Assembly: GCA_003427395.1 (NCBI GenBank)
Contig: BFEA01000006.1
Location: 1,951,685 to 1,991,859 of the forward strand
Direction: 5' to 3'
Source of the DNA: Chara braunii
Lineage: Eukaryota > Streptophyta > Charophyceae > Charales > Characeae
DNA: 40,175 nt
This document shows, piece by piece, positions 19,261 to 29,190 of the stretch; position 1 is the stretch's first letter, and each line of letters starts with the position of its first letter. The translations under genes were made by a program, and so were the position numbers. The notes under the pieces were generated by a model. That model saw nothing but the letters and a program-made list of their open reading frames with translations. It did not search any database and was not told the origin of the DNA.

Positions 19261-19854
19261 GCACCNTGGAAACANCATCTAGAACGGTATTCAAAGGGCA
19301 TTCAAGCAACAGACGCCTTTTGGTTAAGCGGACCCTTATTCCTTCCATCCGGAGGTAGCTATCTGCCTGAACATATGAGAGAGATCATTGCAGAAGGTAC
19401 GGTCAAAGATCTGCGGATCTATCTAAAGAAAGGGAATGAGGTTCATCCACATTTTGATGCAGTATGGGCTGCAGCAGNCGGGTATGTGCANTGGAAAGTT
19501 GAGAGGCTCCACNNGAATACAAAGCTAGTCTATAGCTTTNGGCCTAAGCTTTTCACTGATTATCCCAAACCTCCGGTCCCTTACTATCTTACTGATGGCT
19601 CTTATTGGGATGGACTGGCGGACTTGGCAAAGAGGTACATATCGCCTGCAGTGATTGACTACGTGGCTGTGACTGAGCCCTCTGAGTTTCCACATCTCCG
19701 AAGGGGCATTTTCTCTCAGTCATATCTCCCCACTCTGTGGGAGGAGTTATGTGTCATGGTTGACTTCCGTATCATGGGACGTGGCTGGAAGTGTTTGGAA
19801 CTAGCAGGGTTCAGGTGGCTCTACATTCAGAAGTCACAGGCTCAGAGAGTATGA
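19129..19854 (+). pseudogene. Gln-rich repeat protein, N-terminus decayed
   Basis: The frame is open from 19129 to the TGA at 19852, 241 codons, well upstream of the first ATG (19375), provided the N-containing codons are sense. It begins with QSDQ-type repeats, passes HLERYSKGIQATDAFWLSG and PSGGSYLPEHMREIIAEG, and continues into a globular-looking part with PKPPVPYYLTDGSYWDGLAD, RRGIFSQSYLPTLWEELCVM and GWKCLELAGFRWLYIQ. Before 19129 the same frame has TGA, TAA, TAA and TAG where the repeat predicts CGA/GAC-type, CAA, CAA and CAG, so C-to-T change has shortened the repeat domain. No family is recognised. It may be a host gene or an element protein; neighbours do not decide. Confidence 0.45.
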
Positions 19855-20527
19855 AGGCACGGCAAGAGGCCCAAACGACAGACAACAAAGTGACAGATGG
19901 AGAGTGAAGTTCAGAGGGTTGAGTGAGGACTCTTGATTGGTGCTGGCCATGCTCTCTTCCATATGTACTCCCTGAGACTATTATAAGTTCTCATTCTTCC
20001 CTCATTCAATTGACTCTGTCCTTGCTCAAGTTAGTCAGTCGGTCTTGCTTCTTGTATTGTTCTTGCTTGATGATTGTTTTTCTTGGATGATTCGGTCACA
20101 GTTCTTAAAATCAGATCGACACAATTGATGCATGCATAACACTCCATAATTTTTATGACTATTATTTGCATGATGTTCTACTGTTCTGAATCAAAATAAA
20201 AGATTCCTAAGACCGGGGACCGAGGAAGACCACAATTGAAGGGTCTCGCTCGAAGCCGGACGCACACAACAGGAAGGGATTTGCATTATTTAATTTATTT
20301 ACTTATTGCAATCAATAATCGAATCCTGCGTGACAGCCTGTTGGCTTTCTGGTCGCCCGAAACGGCTTGGCTAGAAAATGTGCGACAATGTGTGTGTGTA
20401 TGTGTGTGTATGCGTGCGTCCGTACGTGTGTGTGTGTGTATAAAAGAGAGAAAGAGGTAAGAGAGAAAGATGAGAAAGAGAGAGAGAGAATGTAACTTAC
20501 CTGGTAGGAACGCATGCGTCGTCTGCG
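19855..20527. other. No gene recognised
   Basis: The stretch holds an AATAAAAG polyadenylation-like signal near 20195, which could belong to the Gln-rich gene upstream, and a GTGTGTATG run near 20390-20440. No other feature is supported. Confidence 0.3.
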
Positions 20528-20542
20528 ATCAGAGAGAGAGAG

Positions 20543-20600
<58 letters not shown>
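20528..20600. repeat. (AG)n microsatellite
   Basis: Nearly pure AG dinucleotide run with one ACGG interruption near 20543. Confidence 0.95.
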
Positions 20601-20604
<4 letters not shown>

Positions 20605-21308
20605 TCGGCTGCGCACGCACTACACTGATGAATCTAACGGATCAATTGTCTGGGTCGGAAGGCCCGGGGAATCTTCGTAAGGTTCATCGTATCGGGAACA
20701 CGTGGAGTGAGGAGCGCGCGGGCAGCAACGAGAACGACAAGCGCAAGGGAAAACAGTGGGATGACGAGCATAGCGGGAGAAGGAATCGCGAGATGAAAAA
20801 GGGGCAACGCCGTTCCACCTCGAGGAAGCTGAGTGAAGGAGGGATTGATTGAGAGAGGGGAAGAAGAGGGAGAGGAAAAGAAAAGGAAGGAGAGAGTGCA
20901 TGGTAAATCCTGGGTACGCGTGGCATCTGAGTGGAGGGGATAGAGGTTGTGAGTGATACGAAAGACATACCTGTTGCTTGACGCGTGCAGCATTGGCCGA
21001 GACATGCTTGTACTTGGGAAGTTGTTGACGTCTTCAGTGGCATAGTAGTTTAGGCTAGATAGGATCTGTCATTCGTAGTCTGGGCGCAGAGAGTCGAGTA
21101 GGATATCAACATTGGTTCTTCGTTGATGATGATGATGAGACTTTACCAACATTGCCGATTTTGAGCTTTCTATGTGCTATTATTCGGTGAAACTCATGAT
21201 GCAATTCTGCTGTTGGTTCGAGGTCACGACAATCTGGTCATATGTGTATGATGTTGTTTGATTCCTGAACTTCGCCATCGTTCATTTTGCTTATTATTTT
21301 TTTTTACT

Positions 21309-21311
<3 letters not shown>

Positions 21312-21363
<52 letters not shown>
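21312..21363. repeat. (TTA)n microsatellite, unit 1
   Basis: Uninterrupted TTA trinucleotide run closing the first 465-bp unit. Confidence 0.95.
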
Positions 21364-21364
<1 letters not shown>

Positions 21365-21758
21365 ATGCACGGTTGATTGGGTGCATGTGGCATCTGTGTG
21401 TTGGGGATCGAGGTTGTGAGGGATACGAGAGACATACCTGGTGCTTGACGAGTGCGATATTGGCCGAGATATGCTCGTACTTGGGAAGTTGTTGATGACA
21501 TCAGGGGCATCATAGTATAGACTAGATAGGATGTGCCATATGTAGTCCGGGCGCCGATGCGCCAGATAGGATATCAACTCTGGTTCTTCGTTGACGATGA
21601 AGGGACTATTTCAGCATTGTCAAATTTGAGTTTTTGTTGTCCTCTTATTTGGTGAAACTCGTGATGCACTTTTGTTGTTGGTTTGAGGTCACGACTATCA
21701 AGCCTTGTGTATATGATGTTGTTTGATTGCTGGAGTTCGCTTTTGCTCATCTTCCTTG

Positions 21759-21759
<1 letters not shown>

Positions 21760-21824
<65 letters not shown>
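21760..21824. repeat. (TTA)n microsatellite, unit 2
   Basis: TTA run with one G interruption (near 21792) closing the second 465-bp unit. Confidence 0.95.
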
Positions 21825-21825
<1 letters not shown>

Positions 21826-22365
21826 GTGAAAATCAGACTTGCTTTCATTCACACTTCTCATGCATACAAACTTGAGCGCAGCGAACTGGCGACAGTCGCC
21901 CACTCAAATTCAGAGAGACAGTAGCCGAGAACACAATTCAGATACAAGTTCACTTCATTGGCTATGATGATGCAGCAACCAACAACTCTCTGATTCGCAC
22001 ACCCATCTACCCACATCTGCTACACTCTATCTCTGTCACGGCCACTTCAACTTCGGGCAACCTGCAGACCGCTTCGCACAAGACGCTGTAGCATCGCTGC
22101 CACATGGCTTACGCAACGAATGAATCAGTGGTTGGCGTTGCCTCTTGATTCATACTTTTGTAGCTCGTCATTCTGACCCTTTCCACCAGGCCTTGGTGCA
22201 CACAGTCCCACACGGTACTTGCTCGACAGGATCCAATGAGACTGAGACCGGTGCCGCTGACTGAAAGAGGTTGCACTGCCGACTCGCCTACAGACCTCTA
22301 TCCTAGCGGTTTCGACCTCTGCACAACTGTAACCCCTACTTGGCAAATCTACAGTTCAAACCCCT
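21826..22365. other. No gene recognised
   Basis: No coherent frame or RNA gene is supported. The sequence passes gradually into the CA-rich tract. Confidence 0.3.
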
Positions 22366-23600
22366 ACATCTACACAGACCTACGACTGACGAACAGACAA
22401 ACAGACAGCAAACGGCAGAAAAACAGACATAGCGGGAAAACACACATACCAGGCAGACAGACATACCGAGCAAACAGACATACTGGGAAAACATACATAC
22501 CGGGAAACAGACACACCAGGAAAACAAACAGACAGTGAGACACACACATTGTCACGGTGACAGGTGCCGTGACACACATGGTCATAGGGAAGCACACACA
22601 TACAGCGACACACAGTGGAAACAAACAGTGATACTGTGACAGTGAAACACGCAGTGAAACGCGCATACACAGACAGTTGCGTGTACACAGACAGACACAT
22701 AGTGCTCGGGGACGTGCAGTGCACAGCGAAACATACAGTGAAACACAGTGCACAGGCGCACAGACACTGCGACACTGACACAGACGCACATTGATACTCA
22801 AATACACAGACAACACACGCACTCACGCTGTGACAGAAACACCCACAGTGAAAAACACATACCATGACACAGTGCACCGTGACGGTGACACACGAATACG
22901 CACACAACATTGCACGGGGACACTCAGACACACCGTGTCACATAGATGAACTATGACACACGCGCAGTGAAAACACATTGTCACACTGTGACAGACACGC
23001 GTACACGCTGTGACAGACACGCACACACAGTGGGACAAGCACGTACACAGTGAAACGCACACAGACACTGTGTGACAGACACGTACACACTGGAACAGGC
23101 ACACAAACACGGTGACACTCAGATACCCAGTGGTACAAACATACAGTGACACATACCCACACAGTCACATTGTGACATACGCGGTGATATGCACACTGTC
23201 ACATACACAATGACACGGGTTGTGACAAAGATGCACACACAGTCACACGGTGGCAGTCCCCCAGTGACAAATCACACAGTGACACAGATGGTGACAGAAA
23301 AAACACAGTCACATAGATACACAGTCACACGGATGTACAGTGACACATATACACAGATATACGGCGATAGCAGATACACAATGAGAACAAATACACAAGT
23401 GGCACTGACACGCAATGACACGGACATAGTGAAAATTGTGACAAATGCACAGTGCACAGTGTCACGCAGGTGTACGGTGACACAGTCATAGTGACACCTA
23501 CACAGTCACACAGGGACACATACACGGTGACGCAGAAAGGGAGACATACACACAGAGAGAGGAAGAGAGGGACAGAGAAAGAGAGAATGAGAAAAAGGCG
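22366..23600. repeat. Cryptically simple CACAGTGACA-rich tract
   Basis: More than 1.2 kb of sequence built from short variants of ACACAGTGACA, ACAGACA, GGGAAAACA and CACATAC. The 5' part has ACATACCGGGAAAACA units; the middle and end have CACAGTGACACA and CACAGTCACA. Strand composition is strongly A/C-rich. Antisense frames give long Cys/Val/Ser-rich peptides that overlap in all three frames, the signature of a simple repeat and not of a gene. It ends in a GAGAGA-rich stretch. Confidence 0.85.
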
Positions 23601-24019
23601 AGAGAGATACGTACTTATGTGAGTGAATGGTCGACCATGGTGATGACCCCATGCACATTGGTCTTATTATTAGAGTAAAGCATGGGCCTGGGCGCGGACA
23701 GCGGGGCGCCAGTGGCTATGGCGAGGAAATGAGGAACAACGAGCGTGTCTGCAAGGATGAGTGTGTGTATATGTGTATGTGGGACATCTAGGGTAGATCC
23801 TAGTTGAATGAGAGTGTGTTGTGTGTATGTCCAAACAACTAAGTGGGGTGCAGCGAACGGGGAAATACCCTGTTAAGGGCGGTGTGCCACAACCACGACC
23901 AAAAGAAAGTTGAATCTGACCATATTCCTCGTCAGGTTCATACCTATGAAGTTTCATAGATACCTGGTGCCAGACCAAATTACCTTTATTTCATCCTTTT
24001 CAGTAATTACTTAATTTTA
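23601..24019. other. No gene recognised
   Basis: Non-coding by inspection. A GTGTGTATATGTGTATG run lies near 23760-23780. Confidence 0.3.
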
Positions 24020-24081
<62 letters not shown>

Positions 24082-24096
24082 TTATTTATTATTATA

Positions 24097-24135
<39 letters not shown>
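24020..24135. repeat. (TTA)n compound microsatellite
   Basis: Two long TTA runs separated by ACTATCTTATTTATTATAA near 24076-24098. Confidence 0.95.
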
Positions 24136-25054
24136 TTGTGTCGTTATTCTGATTGTCATCATTAGGCATCATACAAGGCCAGAGATGAAGAGAAAGCATG
24201 GGGTATTGGAGAGAGAGTTGACGCTATCCTTTTGCGATAAGTACCCACCTCCTTCATCCTTCTCCGTACTTATCTTTGTTTGGTCCTCTCAGATGCCTGC
24301 CTCCTCGGTTTAATTGTTTGATGACGTGATTCCCATTGAGTTAATCATGGCTTCAGCTAAATCTAAGGGTCAGCAATCGATTGCATGAATCACACATGAT
24401 CAATAATAGGGCGATTGAGGGAGCTCTGCCGGAGTTCAGGCGACACTCTGGAGGCAGGGAGCAGTGAGGTACGTGCACTTCAACATAAACCTTAAGCCCT
24501 AAACCCTAAATCTATAACCTTTAGGCAGCTACCTATGACTGTGTTAGTAAAGAGGGTACGTTGAGTCGAGGATCTTTCAGGGCTAAACCCGAGGACAGAA
24601 AGGCAAATAATAATGCTTGAGTAAGGGAAGGAAAGTATGATCTGACTGGGTGTGTCTAACTGATGTTGGTAAACGTAGCGAGAACGAGAAGTGTCAAGTC
24701 ACTGTCTCGCTACGTGAATGTTTCTTTTGAGATGTGATGGACAGGGGGGGATAGACTTCTGGCAGTCTTCCCTCGCTTATAGGTCACCTGACTGTGAGAT
24801 AAAGAGGTGGGGATCATAAGTGTGTTGTCGAACTTGTGAGTGATATGACCATTTTGAAATCATGGATTGCCTCAACCAACCTTTATCCTATGACTAACCT
24901 AAACCTACGTACTCATGAAAGTCCAACCTAACTCAGTCAGGGATCAGGCGGACGAATTTAAGACATGAGGAGCAAGTCCCGTGTGACCCACCTACATGAT
25001 CTTAAAGGCTTCCTGGTGATCCAAGATTTGGATTGGGCGTCAAGCATAACAATA
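24136..25054. other. No gene; short telomere-like motif
   Basis: The only notable sequence is CCCTAAACCCTAAA at 24497-24510, two plant-type telomere repeats. This is too short for an interstitial telomere but similar to a telo-box found in plant promoters. No ORF lies downstream to support a promoter role. Confidence 0.35.
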
Positions 25055-26520
25055 ATATATACTAGGCGATAAGAGGAACGAGGCTCTAAGAAGTCTGTCT
25101 TATCATCATAATAACAATATATATACTAGGTGATAAGAGTGAGCGAGGCTTCGAGAAGCCTACCTTATCACCGTAATAATATATACTAGGCGAGAAGAGA
25201 AGCGAGGCTCTAAGAAGCCTGCCTGATCGCCATAATAATAATACTAATAGATGATAAGAGTGAGCGAGGCTTCGAGAAGTCTGTTTTATCATCATAATAA
25301 TATATACTAGGCGATAAGAGGAGCGAGGCTCTAAGAAGCNNNNNNNNNNNNNNNNNNNNNNNNNNNNNNNNNNNNNNNNNNNNNNNNNNNNNNNNNNNNN
25401 NNNNNNNNNNNNNNNNNNNNNNNNNNNNNNNNNNNNNNNNNNNNNNNNNNNNNNNNNNNNNNNNNNNNNNNNNNNNNNNNNNNNNNNNNNNNNNNNNNNN
25501 NNNNNNNNNNNNNNNNNNNNNNNNNNNNNNNNNNNNNNNNNNNNNNNNNNNNNNNNNNNNNNNNNNNNNNNNNNNNNNNNNNNNNNNNNNNNNNNNNNNN
25601 NNNNNNNNNNNNNNNNNNNNNNNNNNNNNNNNNNNNNNNNNNNNNNNNNNNNNNNNNNNNNNNNNNNNNNNNNNNNNNNNNNNNNNNNNNNNNNNNNNNN
25701 NNNNNNNNNNNNNNNNNNNNNNNNNNNNNNNNNNNNNNNNNNNNNNNNNNNNNNNNNNNNNNNNNNNNNNNNNNNNNNNNNNNNNNNNNNNNNNNNNNNN
25801 NNNNNNNNNNNNNNNNNNNNNNNNNNNNNNNNNNNNNNNNNNNNNNNNNNNNNNNNNNNNNNNNNNNNNNNNNNNNNNNNNNNNNNNNNNNNNNNNNNNN
25901 NNNNNNNNNNNNNNNNNNNNNNNNNNNNNNNNNNNNNNNNNNNNNNNNNNNNNNNNNNNNNNNNNNNNNNNNNNNNNNNNNNNNNNNNNNNNNNNNNNNN
26001 NNNNNNNNNNNNNNNNNNNNNNNNNNNNNNNNNNNNNNNNNNNNNNNNNNNNNNNNNNNNNNNNNNNNNNNNNNNNNNNNNNNNNNNNNNNNNNNNNNNN
26101 NNNNNNNNNNNNNNNNNNNNNNNNNNNNNNNNNNNNNNNNNNNNNNNNNNNNNNNNNNNNNNNNNNNNNNNNNNNNNNNNNNAAGAAGCCTGCCTTATCG
26201 CCATAATAACATATACACTAGGTGATAAGAGTGAGCGAGGCTCTGAGAAGTCTGCCTTATCACCGTAATAATATATATTAGGTGATAAGAGGAACAAGGC
26301 TCTAACAAATCTACCTTATCGTCATAATAACAGACGTACTAGGTGATAAGAGTGAGCGAGGCTCCGAGAACCCTGCCTTATCATCGTAATAATATATATT
26401 AGGTGATAAGAGTGCGCGAGGCTCCGAGAAGCCTGCCTTATCACCACAATAATAATAATAATTAGTGTGGTAAGAGGAGCGAGGCTCCGAGAAGCCTGCC
26501 TTACCACCATCGACTCCCAA
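25055..26520. repeat. Tandem array of about 60-bp hairpin-forming units
   Basis: At least eleven units are visible outside the gap. A typical unit is CTAGGTGATAAGAG, then a GAGCGAGGCT core, then GAGAAGCCTGCCTTATCACC, then an ATAATATATA spacer. The arms GGTGATAAG/CTTATCACC and AGGCT/AGCCT fold each unit into a hairpin. Arms vary together in several units (GATGATAA/TTATCATC near 25258-25295; GTGGTAAG/CTTACCAC near 26467-26510), while units near 25061, 26281 and 26341 have mismatched arms. The minus strand is open through some units (FSEPRSLLSPS), a by-product of near-60-base spacing. Confidence 0.9.
25340..26182. other. Assembly gap of 843 N
   Basis: The gap interrupts the hairpin array. The last bases before it (CTAAGAAGC) and the first after it (AAGAAGCC) are the same position within a unit. 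The gap therefore probably contains more units, and its true length may differ. Confidence 0.99.
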
Positions 26521-27850
26521 AGTCTGATACAAACAAAAGTTTGAATGTATCCTGATCGATCTACCACACCGGATATCCGCTGCCATATAATTGATTCAGT
26601 CCATTGCTAACTTGCTAACATCTGGTTCTAGTAAGGAAGGATAAGTGAGATCTTGACCAAGAGAGACTTATCACCCTTTGAAATTCTGACTTGATCTTTA
26701 TCATGTGATTCCTCTCTGAATTGAATAGATGGTATTGCTTGTGATTACTAAAGAAATGGGGGCGTGTAAGTAACCTTTGAAAAGGAAAAACTAAGTAGAA
26801 CCGCTGGGACGAAGAGTTTGGGAAAGAACTTTGTTCGTCGCCTAGACCGTTCGGGCAGCGGATTGACAGTTAGATGAGGATAAAAGTTAGGCAGTAGGTC
26901 GACGGTGAGCACCGAATTCTCGGTCACAAGTCTACAAGAGATCTTCTAGATCCCAACATCGGAGAGAAGTTATTAAGATTCTTTCGGACTGTGCTGTATC
27001 TAAAGGTTCATCACTCTTGGAGAAGGCTACGAAAGAAAACCATACGGGAACTGCAAATTCTATTATCATTGGATAACAAGTCGGTAGAACTTCGACTCAA
27101 CTTCCACATAGCTTGATACCCACACCTAAAACAAGACCTAAGAAGGAGACGAATAGATCTTCCCCTGTATCTATGCCCAAATTGTCCAAATCACACTCAG
27201 AGGTCTTTGAAAATGTGAAGGGCTGGGTAAAAGGAGCCAGGATTAGAAAGGAATGTTGTTTTCAAGGTTTTGGGGCGTGAGGGACTTGCTATGAATGGGT
27301 TAAAGGTTGACGCTTGTAGCGCATTCTGTGTCTTCAGTTGTATGCGTGTATGTGATTTCTTGCATCTGCACAGGTGTTGGGCTTTGAATTGTCTTCTGAA
27401 TTTAGGATCGTATGGCATATTCGGACACGGGACACAACAATTGTGAAAGTGAGGTATACCACTCATTCAGCTCCCCTGACTTACATACATACTTATATAT
27501 ATATATATATATATGTGTATGAATGAGATCGTAAGCTAGTCGGAGCTTAGCAAGTCATTTGTCTAGGATTCTTTTGAGAATGAGAGATTACAAAGGGGTT
27601 TGACTCTGACTTTTTCTCATTAGGTCAACAAAGGAGACATAGAGTCATTGTCATAGTTAGCTAAGCATGGAAGACTGTTCCAAAAAGTGGACCTGATTAG
27701 ATAGTCGGTCCGGGGAAGTTAGCACGTCGGGGCACGATATACGGGTCAATCTTAAGGCCTTCTACCGGATGTATGCCTATTCTACAACGATCGAGAAAAC
27801 ACGCTCGGCTGGCTTACCTCTGCGATTGCATATAAATACCTTCATATGTG
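26521..27850. other. No gene recognised
   Basis: No frame with protein-like composition was found. A (TA)n run lies at about 27496-27514. The rest is unassigned. Confidence 0.35.
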
Positions 27851-27876
27851 GGTTTGTAGCTCAGTTGGGATACGCT

Positions 27877-28426
27877 CTATGAATCCCCCACGGCCGCGGT
27901 CACCGCGGGCACGACCGCGGACCCGCGGTCAAGGGAAAAAAAAAAAAAAAAAAATCAAAAAAATTTGAAAAATATATAAGTTATGCCAAAACATAAACTG
28001 AACAACTTCTGCCTTGGGTTCATATCAAAACTCGTTACCAAATTTAAGATGAAAAAACAAACAAAATCCTTTATTTTTCTTACTAAAAGAATGAAGTTAA
28101 GAACTTTTGCCTGAGGGATTTTTGTTTTTCATTTTTTTTTAAATCCAAAACGAAGTCAAAATATATCACAAATAGAACTGCCCGGTAAACCGTAGGCAGA
28201 GAGAGAGAAGAGGACAACAAACGATATATATATATATATATATATGCTTGTAGAGCGCAAAAAAACCTACAACCTTTTTTTTTTTTTTTTTTTTGCCTAT
28301 TATCCTAGGAATTAAAAATGTTGGGGTTTTCCGACCACGGCCCTCGACCGCAACCGACCTCGGCGGTCGGGATCCTGACCGCAGGCCGAGATTGACCCCG
28401 CGGTCATGACCGCGGGGGATTCATAG
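27877..28426. mobile_element. hAT-like MITE, 550 bp, inserted in a tRNA-like A-box sequence
   Basis: The ends are exact inverted repeats CTATGAATCCCCC (27877-27889) and GGGGGATTCATAG (28414-28426). They are flanked by imperfect eight-base direct repeats, GATACGCT (27869-27876) and GATACGTC (28427-28434), fitting the 8-bp target duplication of hAT elements. Subterminal regions are full of CCGCGGTC/GACCGCGG motifs in both orientations, also typical of hAT. The interior is AT-rich with poly-A and poly-T runs and (TA)n, and encodes no transposase, so it would depend on one elsewhere. Left of it TAGCTCAGTTGGGA (27858-27871) is a good tRNA A-box match; no B-box was found after rejoining. Confidence 0.75.
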
Positions 28427-28659
28427 GATACGTCCACCTACGGGATGGTGACAGATCCGGCAGGTGGAGGTATGTTGTACCTCGCGGGATCTCTAACCTG
28501 TCGTAGGGAGTGCCGAGAGGTATAGCACGCGCGCACGGTCGGAGTGGTGTTTCGTTGAGGTGACAATAAAACTTCTGTGTGACACGACCGTGAGGTCCGA
28601 CACAAAATTACTTAGCGTCTGGGTGTGGGACCGCCGCGCGCGACAGCACTCCAGAAAAG
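28427..28659. other. No gene recognised
   Basis: The right flank of the MITE continues CACCTACGGGATGGTGACAG. The stretch then passes into the second 3.2-kb repeat, whose left boundary is not sharp. Confidence 0.3.
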
Positions 28660-28867
28660 ATAATCGTCAACAACGGTCGCCCACAAAGCGATCCACACCA
28701 CTAACTAGAACACTCGTTTGTCGCAACACCCTCTCGACGCACAATCACCTCCCAACAATTTGACGGCATCTCAGTGTCGCCGTCACACCAACCGCACCAC
28801 CACGCCGTCGCCGTCAATACCAAAACACACTGCCACAAAAAGTCCCTCACATTCAAGACAAAACGGG

Positions 28868-29190
28868 CAGCGCTCCCATGCCGCCACCTAGGACGCAATG
28901 TCGTCGTCGGAAGAGTTCGGCAGCACTTCCGCGTCACCACCAATCTCAGTGTTGTTGCTGTAAAAAAAAATAAATTGGCAGCGCTTCCGCGTCACCACCA
29001 AAATCTCGGTGTCGCCGCTGCGAAAAAAATCGGCAGCGCTTCCGCGTCACCACCGCCAAACCCGACGTTGTCGCTGTGAAATTTCGGCAGCGCTTTCGCA
29101 CTACCGCCGACAAACCCGGTGTTGTCGCTGCAAAATTTCGGCAGCGCTTCCGCACTACCGCCTAAAAAACCCTTGCCGCTGCCGAGCCGA
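28868..29190. repeat. Minisatellite, 53-58-bp period, about six units
   Basis: GGCAGCGCTTCCGCGTCACC-like units with GGCAG near 28868, 28919, 28977, 29032, 29086 and 29140. It is the counterpart of 1086-1340, with its own unit-length changes. Confidence 0.8.

Larger units (their letters stand above)
20897..21825. repeat. 465-bp tandem duplication, each unit ending in (TTA)n
   Basis: Unit 1 is about 20897-21362 and unit 2 about 21363-21825. Shared blocks in order are GTGGCATCTG (20920/21387), GACATACCTG, TGGCCGAGA, CTTGGGAAGTTGTTGA, CTAGATAGGAT, GGATATCAAC, GGTTCTTCGTTGA, GAGGTCACGAC, TATGATGTTGTTTGATT and the TTA run. The offset is 465-467 bases throughout. Identity is roughly 80 percent by eye, so the duplication is old. 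On the minus strand both units keep CAG followed by GTATGT, a splice-donor-like site. Confidence 0.9.

Noticed and set aside
22380-23168. Long antisense frames rich in Cys, Val and Ser, possibly secreted or membrane proteins
   Set aside because: All three frames are open and give similar peptides because the DNA is a CACAGTGACA-type simple tract.
25086-26586. Antisense ORF with repeated FSEPRSLLSPS
   Set aside because: It runs through an 843-base N gap and follows from a near-60-base hairpin repeat; two frames are equally open and the composition is repeat-driven.
27851-27871. tRNA gene starting at the A-box TAGCTCAGTTGGGA
   Set aside because: Even after removing the MITE, no B-box or acceptor stem could be found.
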